Shown here: positions 43,401-51,873 of the stretch, one piece after another | Position numbering within the stretch: position 1 is the stretch's first letter | Layout: each line of letters opens with the position of its first letter | Program-made: the position numbers and the translations under genes | The notes under the pieces: model-generated | What the model saw: the letters and a program-made list of their open reading frames with translations, nothing else | Told to the model about the DNA's origin: nothing | The model's database searches: none | NCBI RefSeq assembly: GCF_900113695.1 | Contig: NZ_FOQH01000001.1 | Span: forward strand, 124,001-188,000 | DNA: 64,000 bases | Reading direction: 5' to 3' | From: Albimonas pacifica | GTDB taxonomy: Bacteria; Pseudomonadota; Alphaproteobacteria; Rhodobacterales; Rhodobacteraceae

Positions 43401-46400
43401 CACCAGCAGCCCGTCGGCGTAGTCGCCCTGGGTGATCGCCCGGGCGCCGAAGCGCGCCGTGATCGTGCCGCCCTTGCCCGAGGTCCCGCCGTCGGCGCCC
43501 AGCTGCACCGGCACGTGGTCGGTGATCCAGTTCGCGCCGATCGAGGGCGCGGCCAGCACGCCGCCGCCGCCCGAGATCGCCTGCACCGTCGCCGCCCGCG
43601 AACCCGTGCCGCGGGTCTGCAGCAGCGTCGCCCCGCCGTCCGCCCCGCCGTCGGCGACGCCGATGCGCGCGTCGATCTCGCCGGCGACCGAGGTCCCCCC
43701 GCCCGAGGTCCCCAGCGTCGCCTTCGTCAGCCAGGACGAGGGCGCCAGCGCCAGCCCGCCGCCGCCGCCCACCGCCTGCACCAGAAGCGCGTGGGAGGCG
43801 TCGCCCGAGGTCGCGAAGGAGGCGTCCTCGATGTCGACGTCGACCAGCCCCGTGCCGCCGCCGCCGGGACCGTCGGTGGTGTTGGAGCCGCCGAGCCGCG
43901 CCTCGACCACGCCCTCCGCCGCCGATCGGGCGAGCGGCTGCGAGGTTCCGGTCGCGCCGACGCCGCCGCCGCCAACGACGTTCTGGGCCAGCACCGCGGT
44001 CGCGCCCTGGCCGAGGGTGCGCACGCCGGCGCCGCCGATGGCCGAGAGGTGCAGCTCGCCGCTGCCGAAGCTGCCGCCGTAGTCGCCGCCGACCGTCAGG
44101 CCGACCCGCTCCCAGCCGTCCGAGGTGGTTCCCGAGACCAGCCGCACGGTGTGCGCGCCGGTCGCCGCGACGCCGCCGCCGCCCTGGATCTGCTGGAGCA
44201 GAACGCCGTTCGCGCCCCAGCCCTCGGTCCGGTAGGTCGCGGCGTCGAGCTTGGCGGTCAGCCGCCCGGCCGCCGCGGCCTCGTTCAGGCCGTAGTCGCG
44301 CTGCCGCTGCGGGTCCCCGCCGGAGTCGACGCCGTCGGCGCCCACCCGGATCGAGGCGGCCGCCTGCGAATCCGAGGTCGGGTCCTGGTAGAGCCCGGCG
44401 ATGCCGCCGCCGGCGCTGATCGACTGCACGATGACCGCCTCGGCATGGTCGCCGAAGGTGTGCGCCCAGCCGCCCAGGTCGGCGTTCAGCGACTGGTTCT
44501 GCGGGCCGCCGGCCGGATTGGTCTGGCCCAGCGAGATGCCCATCCGGTAGTTCGCGGAATCGGCCGCCACGGTGATCGGCTCGGCGTCGTGGCGCTTGTT
44601 GTTCTCGTCGAAAGTGGACGAGGCGCCGCCCGCGGCGCCCATGATCCCGCCGCCGCCGCCGATCACCTGCAGCACCAGCGCGTCGGCGTCGGCGCCCAGC
44701 GTCTGGACGTCGCCGTCGAAGGTCAGGGTCGAGGCCCCCGGGATCGGCCCGCGGAAGGCGCTCGAGCCGACCACCGACAGCATCCGGGTGACCTGCGTCG
44801 CCTCGCCGGCGCTGGGGCGCTGGAGCTCCTCGAAGCCGGTGGCGACGCCGCCGCCGCTCTGGACCGACTGCGCCACGATCCCGCGCGAGCCGACGCCCAG
44901 CGTGGTGATGTAGGCGGTCTCGCTCACGGCGACGGAGACATGCTCGGCCCCCGCGCAGGCCTTCTGGTCGGAGCAGTCGACGGTCGTGCCCATCACCACC
45001 TCGCCCGAGGAGAGGGTGGTGGTGCGCGCCCGGTCGATCTCGGCCGGGGTCAGCGAGACGACGCCGCCGCCGCCCGCCACCGACTGCACGATGGCCGCGT
45101 AGGCGCCCGCGCCCCGGGTGGTGATGTCGTCGTCGAGCTGGAGCGTGGCGACGCCGGACTTGGCCGTGCCCCAGCTCAGGTCGTCGGCGCCCAGCCGCAG
45201 CTCGAAGATCTCGTCGAGCAGGGAGGCGGGCGGGCTGTCGGGGTCGTAGCGGCGCAGGGCCGTGCCGTAGGCCATGGTCGCCGTGGTCAGGCCGCCGCCG
45301 CCGGCGACCGACTGCACGATCGCCCCGTGGGAGGCGACGCCGGTGGTGTTGATCGCGGTGCCCGCCCCGAGCCGGGCGGTGGCGTAGCCGGAATCGCCGA
45401 TCGAGCCCTGGGCGCCGTGGCGCAGCAGGCGCGCGCCCTCGATCCCCGCGGCGCCGCCGCCGCCGCCCACCGACTGCACCAGCAGCGCGGGCGCGCGGTC
45501 GCCGGAGGTGAGGATGGTGAACGCCCCCGCCGCCAGCGCGTCGCCGCCGTTCCCGCCCTTGCCGCCGTCGCCGCCGGCGATGAAGTCGAGATGCGCGCCC
45601 CGGAACAGGGCGTTGAGGTTGTCGATGAACAGCTGCCGGTCGTCGGGGTCGATGTGCTCGAGCTCGACCTCGGCCGCGGTCAGGGGCGCGGTCCCGACCC
45701 CGCCCATGCCGCCGCCGCCGCCGATCGACTGCACCGCCAGGCCGAAGGCCGCCGTGCCGGTGGTCTGGATCAGGCCGCCCTCGCCGTTGGCCTCGGCCCG
45801 CCCGGCCTTGGCGCCGTCGCCGCCGCCGCCCGAGGCGCCGAGCCCCAGGCGCAGCACCGCGGCGGGCAGCGGCGCCTCGCCGTCGCCGAACAGCTCGTCG
45901 AGGTCCTGCTTGACGAAGCCCGGGACCTCGCCGCTCTCCGACCCGTCGTCGAGGTTCAGCTTGGCGATCAGCCGCGAGCCGGAGCCGCCCATGCCGCCGC
46001 CGCCGCCGATGGACTGCAGCACCACGCCGTGGGCGCCGAAGCCCTCGGTGCCGACCTGCGCGTCCGCGCCCAGGCGGAAGCCGACCGAACCGCCCTGGCC
46101 GCCTTTGCCGCCGTCGCCGCCCAGCCGCAGCGAGAAGTCGAGGATGCCGAGCGTGTCCTCGGGCACCGCCGCGCCGCCGGCGCCGCCGCCGCCGCCGATG
46201 GATTGCAGCACCACGCCGTCGGCGTAGTCGCCATGGGTGACGATGGCGCCGTCCAGCGTCGGCATCCGGAACGCGGCGGTCTCGGTCGAGGCGACGGCGT
46301 AGTCGCCGCCGTCGCCGCCCGAGCCGCCCTTGCCGCCGACCAGGATCGTCGCCGACCAGGGCCGCGCGATCTGCTCCTTGAGCTCCTGCAGGTCCAGGGC

Positions 46401-49400
46401 GAAGTCCAGCAGCGGCCGGTCGTCGTCCTCGTCCTCGCCGTCGTCCCCGCCGTAGCCGCCGCCCACGCCGCCGCCGCCGCCGATGGTCTGGGCGAGCACG
46501 CCGTCGGCGTCGGCGCCGAAGGTCTCGATCCCGCCCGAGAGGTCCAGCGCCTCGATGTCGCCGCCCTTGCCGCCGGCGCCGCCGGTCATGCCGATGCCGA
46601 TGTTGATCCAGGGGGCCTTGATGCCGGCGAGCTTCTGCGCGACCGCGTCGGCCAGCTCGCCCGGCATGCCCACGAAGCTCGCCGACGAGGCGCCGCCGCC
46701 GGCGCCGACGCTGTGCAGCACCACCCCGCGCGAGTTCTCGCCATGGGTGCGCAGCACCGTGTCCCCGCCCAGCGAGACCGAGAGCGCGCCGCCCGCGCGC
46801 GCCGCGTTGGCGGCCGAGGCGCCGATGCCGATGTTGGTCATCATGCCGTCGCCTTCGTGGAACTGCTTGGCGCCGGCGCCGCCGACGCCGGCGTTGCCGC
46901 CGCCGTTGGCCACGCTCTGCGCCAGGATCGCGTACGACGAGGGGCCGAAGGTCTCGATCATGCTGGCGCCGTCGAGCGCCACGGTCACCGTGCCGCCGAC
47001 GCCCGAGCCCGCGCCCGCGCCGCCCAGCGCCACGGAGACGGAGGTGTCGATGTCGGTGGGGCCCGTCTCCTCCCCGCCCGGCGGGGTCGGGTCCGGGTCG
47101 TCGCCGGGTTCGAGCTTCTCGACCAGCGACTTGGCGTATTCCACCAGCAGCGCCGCGACCGACATCGAGGTGGCGTCGCCGCCGTCCCCGCCCGAGCCGC
47201 CGACGGAATGCGCCAGGATGCCGTGGGCGCCGTCGCCGCGGGTGGTCACCACGCTGTCGGTCAGCGAGATCGCGATCTCGCCCCCGTCGCCGCCGGGGCC
47301 GCCCATGCCGCCCACCGCCGCCGCGCCGGCGACCGCGAGGTTGGCGTCCATCTCCTCGACCGGCAGCTCCATGGCGTAGGCGAGCGCGTTGCCCGACCCG
47401 CCCATGCCGCCGCCCGAGCCGATCGACTGGACGACGATGCCGTGGTTGTTGGCCACGAAGCCCTCGCCGTCCTCGAGATCCTGGAGCGTGTCGCCCCCGG
47501 TGGAGACGGTGGTGTTGGTCAGGTCCAGCGTCACCGTCCCGCCGGGGCCGCCGTTGCCGCCCACGCCGCCGAGGCTGACCGAGGTCGCCACGCCGAAGCT
47601 GACGTTGCGGCTGGTCGCGGCGCCGCCGGCCCCGCCGCCGCCGCCGATGGAATGGACGACGATGCCGCGGGCGTGGCTGCCCTCTGTCACGATGTCCATG
47701 TCCTCGAGCGTGGCCTCCACCTGGCCGCCGTGGCCGCCGCCGCCGGCGCCGCCGGCGATGGAGATCGCCGACAGCGACCCGAGCCCGAAGCTGAGCGACT
47801 GCGCGTCGCCCCCCGTGCCGCCGCCGCCGCCGATGGACTGCAGCAGCAGCGCGTGGGCGTTCGCGCCGGACGTGGCGATCAAGTGCCGGCCGCCCTTGCC
47901 GTCGGGCTCGCCGAGGAAGTGCACCAGGCCGCCGGCGCCGCCGTTGGCGCCCGCGCCGCCGATGGCGACCGTGGGCAGGCGGGCGTCGATGTTGAACACG
48001 TCGCCGCCGTTGCCGCCGCCGCCGCCGATGCTCTGCGCCAGCACGCCGAAGGAGAAGTCGCCCTCGGTGATCGTCGAGGAGGCGCTGTCGTAGGTCAGCG
48101 TCACCTCGCCGCCGTCGCCGCCGGGGCCGCCCTGGCCGCCGACGGTGATCACGCTCAGCGCGCCGCCGTCGCCCATCACGTCGCCGCCGCCGCCGCCGAT
48201 GGACTGCGCCACGACGCCGGCCGAGACGTCGCCCCTGGTGTGGATGCGGCTGCCGTAGTTGAAGAACTGCACCAGGCCGCCGACGCCGCCCTCGCCGCCG
48301 CCGCCGCCGGCCACCGCGATGAAGTCGCCGTCCGAGGTCAGCGCCCCGCCGCCGCCGGAGATCGACTGCATCAGCATGCCGTGCGATCCGCGCCCGTCGG
48401 TGGAGATCGCCGCGCCGCCGACCACGTCGACCGCGCCCGCCACGCCGCCCTTGCCGCCTTTGGTCTCGCCGATGTCGATGAAGGTGTATTCCGCCAGCCC
48501 CGGCCCGCCGCCGCCGGCCAGCGACTGCAGCACCACGCCCACGGCGCGGTCGCCCTCGGTCGTGATCGTCGGCGCCGGCCCGTCGCTGACGTTGGGCAGG
48601 TGCAGGGTCACCCCGGCGGTCGAGCCGCCCTCGCCCGCGTCGTCGTCGTTGAAGTCGGCCAGCCCGCCGGGAGAGCGCACGCCGCCCCCGTCGCCGCCCT
48701 TGGCGTGCAGGATCAGGCCGACCGCGTTCTCGCCCGAGGTCGAGATGCGCGCGCCCGTCTTCAGGGTCGCGCTGAGCGCCCCGACCGAGCCGCCGTCCCC
48801 GCCCTGCGAGTCGGTGGAGTTGCCCAGGCCCCCCGCGCCGCCCTGCGCGAAGAGGCCCACGCCGATCACGTTGTCGCCCGCCACGTCGACCGAGGCGTTC
48901 TTGCGCAGCGAGATCGACGAAGACGCGAGCCCGGTGCTGTTGAAATTGGCGCTCGCGTCGCCGCCCTTGCCGCCGTTCTGATCCGAGGTCCCGTCGTGGG
49001 AGGCGCCGGCGGCCGAGCCGTAGCTCGCCGCCAGGATGCCCGCCGACTGGTGGGCGAAGTCGGGCACGTCGACGCTGGTGCAGGCGGGGTCGTCGGTCTC
49101 GAGACAGGCGCGCTGGACGGTGGTCCCCTCGGGCGCGTCGAAGTCGCCCGCGCGCAGGCGGATCGCGCCGGCATGGGTTATGGTGATCGCCTTCGCGTCG
49201 CCGCCATGGCCGCCGGGCTCGCCGATGGACTTGGAATCGAGCCCCGCATAGCCCGAGCCGCTGACCGCGTGGATGCCCCAGGCGCCGCCGGAGCGCTCGA
49301 CCAGCGCCTCGACGGTGATCCGCGCCAGGTTCTTGATGCTGATCGAGCCGCCGTTCCCCCCCGAGGAGGTCGGCTGCGCCCCGTAGCCCCCCAGGCTTTC

Positions 49401-50279
49401 CAGGTAGAGGCCGGCCGCGGTCACGCTCAGCGCCTCGTCGCCCATGCCGCAGCCGTCCACCGTGCTGCCGCAGACGTCGATGCGCCGGTAGTTGGACAGG
49501 CCCACGTTCTTGGCGTCGCCGCCCGAGCCGGACTTCGGCTCGCCGTCGGTGGTGTCGCGCAGGCCGCCCGAGCCGCCGGTGGAGCTGAGCAGGATCCCCA
49601 CCGCGCCGGCCCGCTCGGCGCCGCCGCCGTTCCCGGCGCCCACCAGGATCCGGCCCTCGTTGAGCAGGGTGGCCACGCCCCCCGCGCCGCCATGGCCGCC
49701 GTTTCCGCCGCCGATGTCCTGGGCGCGCGCGTCGCGGCCCTCGCCCCCGACCGAGGGGGCGTAGATGCCGTAGATGATGTTGCTGCGGTCCCACAGCCCG
49801 ACCGCGGAATCGTCCCCGCCATGGGCCGAGAACACCAGGTCGGTCACCGTCACGTTCCCGTAGTTCTCGACCCGCAGGTCGCCGCCGGCGCCGCTGTCGC
49901 CCGCGTCGCCCTTGTCGTCCGCGCCGCGTCCGCCCTGCAGCCGCAGCGCGATGCCCGCGTACTGGTCGGAGGCCGCCGGCCCGTCGAGCGTCGCATGGTT
50001 GTAGACGGTGTAGCCGGTGCCGTCGGGCGCGTCCTGCTGGCCGCCGCCGGCGGCGTCGGGGTCGGAATAGAGGATCCGGACGCCCGAGACGTCCGCGCCC
50101 GCCTCGACGGTGCAGCTCTTGCCGGTCCCCACCACCGGCGTGGCGCAGGCGGCCAGGGTCTGGGCGGAGGCCGCGCCCGCGGCGAGCGCGAGGGCGCCGG
50201 TGCAGCAGGAGCCGAGCAGGGCTGCGCGCAGCCGCGACCGCGCGCCGGGGGCGCGGTTTTCGAACAGGATGACGGACAC
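40410..50279 (-). CDS. Giant glycine-rich-repeat autotransporter (type Va) adhesin-like protein
   Basis: A 3289-residue outer-membrane autotransporter. The start is a GTG at 50279 with GGGGGA 8 bases upstream. Residues 1-39 are a Sec signal ending GAASA-Q. The passenger (about 40-3030) is beta-helix-like, with about 30 copies of a motif of the form (V/L)(V/L)xQSIGGGGGxxG, each following a T.G..A.G turn, from about residue 575 to 2615, plus degenerate copies on either side. Cysteine pairs (for example CGSTVDGC and CPGRPC) may form passenger disulfides. A PF03797-type barrel (about 3038-3289) ends in IRF, with aromatic C-terminus. It is probably a surface or biofilm adhesin; the target is unknown. 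No secretion helper is adjacent, as expected for this type. Confidence 0.88.
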   Translation of the reverse strand: MSVILFENRAPGARSRLRAALLGSCCTGALALAAGAASAQTLAACATPVVGTGKSCTVEAGADVSGVRILYSDPDAAGGGQQDAPDGTGYTVYNHATLDGPAASDQYAGIALRLQGGRGADDKGDAGDSGAGGDLRVENYGNVTVTDLVFSAHGGDDSAVGLWDRSNIIYGIYAPSVGGEGRDARAQDIGGGNGGHGGAGGVATLLNEGRILVGAGNGGGAERAGAVGILLSSTGGSGGLRDTTDGEPKSGSGGDAKNVGLSNYRRIDVCGSTVDGCGMGDEALSVTAAGLYLESLGGYGAQPTSSGGNGGSISIKNLARITVEALVERSGGAWGIHAVSGSGYAGLDSKSIGEPGGHGGDAKAITITHAGAIRLRAGDFDAPEGTTVQRACLETDDPACTSVDVPDFAHQSAGILAASYGSAAGASHDGTSDQNGGKGGDASANFNSTGLASSSISLRKNASVDVAGDNVIGVGLFAQGGAGGLGNSTDSQGGDGGSVGALSATLKTGARISTSGENAVGLILHAKGGDGGGVRSPGGLADFNDDDAGEGGSTAGVTLHLPNVSDGPAPTITTEGDRAVGVVLQSLAGGGGPGLAEYTFIDIGETKGGKGGVAGAVDVVGGAAISTDGRGSHGMLMQSISGGGGALTSDGDFIAVAGGGGGEGGVGGLVQFFNYGSRIHTRGDVSAGVVAQSIGGGGGDVMGDGGALSVITVGGQGGPGGDGGEVTLTYDSASSTITEGDFSFGVLAQSIGGGGGNGGDVFNIDARLPTVAIGGAGANGGAGGLVHFLGEPDGKGGRHLIATSGANAHALLLQSIGGGGGTGGDAQSLSFGLGSLSAISIAGGAGGGGHGGQVEATLEDMDIVTEGSHARGIVVHSIGGGGGAGGAATSRNVSFGVATSVSLGGVGGNGGPGGTVTLDLTNTTVSTGGDTLQDLEDGEGFVANNHGIVVQSIGSGGGMGGSGNALAYAMELPVEEMDANLAVAGAAAVGGMGGPGGDGGEIAISLTDSVVTTRGDGAHGILAHSVGGSGGDGGDATSMSVAALLVEYAKSLVEKLEPGDDPDPTPPGGEETGPTDIDTSVSVALGGAGAGSGVGGTVTVALDGASMIETFGPSSYAILAQSVANGGGNAGVGGAGAKQFHEGDGMMTNIGIGASAANAARAGGALSVSLGGDTVLRTHGENSRGVVLHSVGAGGGASSASFVGMPGELADAVAQKLAGIKAPWINIGIGMTGGAGGKGGDIEALDLSGGIETFGADADGVLAQTIGGGGGVGGGYGGDDGEDEDDDRPLLDFALDLQELKEQIARPWSATILVGGKGGSGGDGGDYAVASTETAAFRMPTLDGAIVTHGDYADGVVLQSIGGGGGAGGAAVPEDTLGILDFSLRLGGDGGKGGQGGSVGFRLGADAQVGTEGFGAHGVVLQSIGGGGGMGGSGSRLIAKLNLDDGSESGEVPGFVKQDLDELFGDGEAPLPAAVLRLGLGASGGGGDGAKAGRAEANGEGGLIQTTGTAAFGLAVQSIGGGGGMGGVGTAPLTAAEVELEHIDPDDRQLFIDNLNALFRGAHLDFIAGGDGGKGGNGGDALAAGAFTILTSGDRAPALLVQSVGGGGGAAGIEGARLLRHGAQGSIGDSGYATARLGAGTAINTTGVASHGAIVQSVAGGGGLTTATMAYGTALRRYDPDSPPASLLDEIFELRLGADDLSWGTAKSGVATLQLDDDITTRGAGAYAAIVQSVAGGGGVVSLTPAEIDRARTTTLSSGEVVMGTTVDCSDQKACAGAEHVSVAVSETAYITTLGVGSRGIVAQSVQSGGGVATGFEELQRPSAGEATQVTRMLSVVGSSAFRGPIPGASTLTFDGDVQTLGADADALVLQVIGGGGGIMGAAGGASSTFDENNKRHDAEPITVAADSANYRMGISLGQTNPAGGPQNQSLNADLGGWAHTFGDHAEAVIVQSISAGGGIAGLYQDPTSDSQAAASIRVGADGVDSGGDPQRQRDYGLNEAAAAGRLTAKLDAATYRTEGWGANGVLLQQIQGGGGVAATGAHTVRLVSGTTSDGWERVGLTVGGDYGGSFGSGELHLSAIGGAGVRTLGQGATAVLAQNVVGGGGVGATGTSQPLARSAAEGVVEARLGGSNTTDGPGGGGTGLVDVDIEDASFATSGDASHALLVQAVGGGGGLALAPSSWLTKATLGTSGGGTSVAGEIDARIGVADGGADGGATLLQTRGTGSRAATVQAISGGGGVLAAPSIGANWITDHVPVQLGADGGTSGKGGTITARFGARAITQGDYADGLLVQSIGGGGGVADIADDAGAAPNLALTLGQTAGGGRPNQVRLRLSGKGLDRGGIDTAGDGAYGVLQQAIGGGGGLASFAGRSALVEMTLGASSTGGGKGADIASMRMDAGSYFPYTGTTLSHVMTRGDDAHAVVLQSIGGGGGVARAAALRDGGEAHLALGGRGGDADGARAHMVYASEFATTGDRALGLVVQSIGGGGGIAVAGEAEDVASIRLGGADGFTGQTDADQAILYLYPNPTNPCPGRPCHVTFGEGAHGLVVQSIGGGGGIAGDVSLADGLTLIDYDAADAQGLEKTWGGTQGVGASELVALAVGVDVVTLGDGAYGLIAQSIAGGGGLAGGKDGAFAGKTGVTNAANVAGPIIIDVGQTGSVVASGRNSVAVFAQALGDDLSAQDIEVSIEGDVMGGTGEFGLGLLVHGGNASNLLTISDTGTLGSLEGQAVRYVGATNDGQSRLTIDNAGLLSGSVEAIYRDGEVYLNQGGGASAEIAARTAPVATGRLSRPAARLINRRGGVATGARVYQADVVNRGLLVAGDAGRFAPLSIAGHLVQGDRGTLAVDANPMTGKGDVIRVAGDARLDGELQVAARALALGAEHQVIEVQGDISGAFDRVAGALFRFEQVVGNGTLGVRATGIEIDEAPGVTGQEAAAARYLERLFMTGDDSYARFFGRLEAAAAGGALIPALSGMTLGASMAGEAATFELARDRFDALLDCGGTGGRTVALGDACLTMLGSGRDLSQDGNGAAGYDGQTWTLGFAGQIEVAPGWLVSGTVGWETLNLAQQGGGSSVDGTTGFVGAGVTREMGPLALSAAATAGWSAFDTTRAQGLLARGAADAEHDALSLGARLRAAWTQELDGGWLRPSLDLDLIHVAAEGYTENGAGRSALRVEDSDAAALVLTPSIEAGLRRDLGEDLGLRAWGRVGVSLSTLDSYDATARFAGDTTGAPGFVNGVAQSQAVGRIGLGASLQAGERIDVGVSYEGAFADGYTGHAGRIGVAIRF
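42397..48552 (-). repeat. About 30 degenerate QSIGGGGG-motif repeats inside the autotransporter
   Basis: Each repeat carries the motif QSIGGGGG or a close variant (QSVGGGGG, QAIGGGG), averaging about 70 residues apart. At DNA level the minus-strand GGCGGCGGCGG tracts and the neighbouring CAGTCCATC words are near-identical between many copies, which makes the region prone to recombination or polymerase slippage. The copies are not identical, so this is a degenerate, not a freshly expanded, array. Confidence 0.85.
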
Positions 50280-50487
50280 GTCGTTTCCCCCAAGGATCAG
50301 CCTGCCGGACGACCCTTCGCCCGGCGCCCGACGCCCGCGTCCCCCCGGACCCTGCGTAGCGTCAGTCAGCTTTTGTTCACCATCAATATTCGATTCTGCA
50401 AGGGGGCGCAGTGGGATGGCGTCTCACTAAGGAAGACTTCCTATCCGGTGAGCCGAAAAGACCACGCCCCGGGGAGGGCGCCCGGGA
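50280..50487. promoter_or_regulatory. Upstream region of the autotransporter gene
   Basis: 208 bp without a gene. The stretch 50367-50403 (around CTTTTGTTCACCATCAATATT) is among the most AT-rich of this part of the window and is a likely promoter position for the minus-strand autotransporter. Exact hexamers are not clear. Confidence 0.4.
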
Positions 50488-51429
50488 TCACCCTGCGGCG
50501 TCGGTCTCCATCGAGGGCGCCCCGTTGGCGGCGGTCAGGAACCGCGTTTCCCACCACGAGAACAGGACGTCGCGCAGGGCCGCGCCGTCGTCGTCGCCGT
50601 AGAGCTCGCGGCGCGCCAGGCGGTCGAGCATCGCGGCCTCCTCGCCGCTCAGCGCCACCTCCAGCGTCTCCTCGCGGATCGGGGCGTTGGTGAACTCGGG
50701 CCGGTAGGCGGGGTCGCGGGTCAACTCGCGCGTGGCCTTGATCGTGGGGTTGCGGAACTGCGCCGGCGTGCGCTGGGAGGCGAGGCGGGGCAGGGCGGGG
50801 ACCTGCGCCAGGTCCTCGGCCGAGGCCTGGAACACCGAGACCCGGATCGGCTTGAGCGAGAAATTCGAGGTCCGCATCACGTCCGCCCCGCAGACGTTGG
50901 GCACCGCCAGCACGTCCATCAGCGCCAGCAGCTCGACATGGTCGCCGGGCTTCGAGGACTGGCGGTCGATCTTCACCGTGCCGCCGACCTCGACCTCGGT
51001 GAACATGAAGAAGTTGAAGCTGTCGTGCACGTCGTCCGGCGTCAGCCCGTATTCGCGCTGCGCCTCGGCCTGGATGTCGTGGCAGTTGGTGTGGTCGTGG
51101 AAGCCGTAGGCGCTTTCGTAGAGAAACGCCGAGCAGCGCGGGAACAGGACGTCGTTGCGCCCCACCGTGTCGGCGAGGAAATACATCATCGCGTTCTCGC
51201 GGGGCGGCGCCGACCAGAGGAAGGTCCCGGCCGAGGGGTTGAAGCCGTGCACGGTGCGGGTGCGGCCGCAGTGCATGAACTCCTTGTAGTCGTGCAGGTT
51301 GAAGGCGTTGAAGTCGACGCACTGGCCGCCCTCGACCTGCTCGATGCGCAGGACCTGGCCCTTCAGCAGCTCGATCGCCTTGCCCGTGCCGGGGGCGATG
51401 ATTTCCTCGGAGATCAGGGTTCGGGTCAT
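50488..51429 (-). CDS. DUF1989-domain protein (urea-carboxylase-associated / carboxyguanidine deiminase-like)
   Basis: A 313-residue protein with a long DUF1989 domain (PF09347): GKAIELLKGQVLRIEQVEGGQCVDFNAFN, EFMHCGRTRTVHG, and a C-rich/His region including FPRCSAFLYES, HDHTNCHDIQ and the later NVCGADVM. The family includes the two subunits of carboxyguanidine deiminase and urea-amidolyase-associated proteins, with metal-binding His/Cys candidates. It is translationally coupled to a small RHH protein. The substrate is not established here; it may process a urea- or guanidine-type compound. Confidence 0.72.
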   Translation of the reverse strand: MTRTLISEEIIAPGTGKAIELLKGQVLRIEQVEGGQCVDFNAFNLHDYKEFMHCGRTRTVHGFNPSAGTFLWSAPPRENAMMYFLADTVGRNDVLFPRCSAFLYESAYGFHDHTNCHDIQAEAQREYGLTPDDVHDSFNFFMFTEVEVGGTVKIDRQSSKPGDHVELLALMDVLAVPNVCGADVMRTSNFSLKPIRVSVFQASAEDLAQVPALPRLASQRTPAQFRNPTIKATRELTRDPAYRPEFTNAPIREETLEVALSGEEAAMLDRLARRELYGDDDGAALRDVLFSWWETRFLTAANGAPSMETDAAG

Positions 51430-51581
51430 CGCGCGGCCTCCTGCTCGGCGGCCTCGCGCAGGGCCAGGCGCACCAGCTCGGCGCGGTCCGTGACGCCCGC
51501 GCGGGGCAGGGTGCGGTCGAGAAGCTCCAGCTGCTGCTGGTTCAGGCGCAGCGTGACGGTGCGCGGGGCGATCTCGGGCAT
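51426..51581 (-). CDS. Small ribbon-helix-helix protein (CopG-like), coupled to DUF1989 gene
   Basis: A 51-residue protein. It starts at the ATG at 51581 (MPEIAPRTVTLRLNQQQLEL), with a beta-strand TVTLRLN followed by two helices (ELLDRTLPRAG and RAELVRLALREAAEQ), the MetJ/Arc/CopG fold. Its stop overlaps the DUF1989 start (ATGA). The longer frame upstream contains the GntR operator and is not supported. It may bind DNA or act as a partner; no toxin gene is next to it, so antitoxin is unlikely. Confidence 0.65.
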   Translation of the reverse strand: MPEIAPRTVTLRLNQQQLELLDRTLPRAGVTDRAELVRLALREAAEQEAAR

Positions 51582-51615
51582 GGGGCGGTATCCGGTGCGG
51601 GATTCAGGTGAGATC

Positions 51616-51849
51616 TTGTATACGTGATTTCCATGGCTGGGAAGCAGGATCGCCGGGCGGCGCCCTGGCGAAGCGCTTTCAGCTGCGGAGAGCTGCACAA
51701 GTGCGCGCCTCTCCGTCTCCTGGTGGCGAGGGTTGCGCATAATGGGGGCGGGATGGGGAGGCGCTGCCGCATATCTGGCTCATGCCGACGGCGCCTTGGG
51801 GACGGTGATTTCCCGCTTGCGTTCCAGTGCATCGCAATCAAGTATACAA
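51616..51849. promoter_or_regulatory. Paired TTGTATAC sites in the GntR divergent promoter
   Basis: TTGTATAC at 51616-51623 near the RHH/DUF1989 start, and the same motif on the other strand (AGTATACAA) at 51841-51849 just before gntR. GTATAC is itself palindromic. GntR-FadR/FCD operators often resemble TTGTATACAA, so these are candidate operators, or possibly overlapping TATACA -10 boxes. The intergenic stretch 51582-51873 carries no other gene. Confidence 0.55.
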
Positions 51850-51873
51850 AAACAACTCCGAAACGGATTCGCC

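Noticed and set aside
42397-48552. Possible CRISPR-like or tandem array signal from regularly spaced GCCGCCGCCGCC words
   Set aside because: The spacing reflects degenerate protein repeats inside one coding frame; there are no unique spacers and no cas genes.
40897-49794. Second long minus-strand frame inside the autotransporter
   Set aside because: Arg/Gly/Asp-rich translation without domains, embedded in another frame of the real gene.
40443-50693. 3416-codon plus-strand open frame antisense to the autotransporter
   Set aside because: No domain, no signal, composition typical of a GGC-repeat shadow, and the minus-strand frame has a signal peptide, repeats and a barrel.
50488-51581. Toxin-antitoxin pair (RHH plus downstream gene)
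   Set aside because: The coupled partner is a 313-residue DUF1989 enzyme-like protein, not a toxin.
51426-51740. 104-residue form of the RHH protein
   Set aside because: The additional N-terminal 53 residues include the operator region and are not part of an RHH fold.
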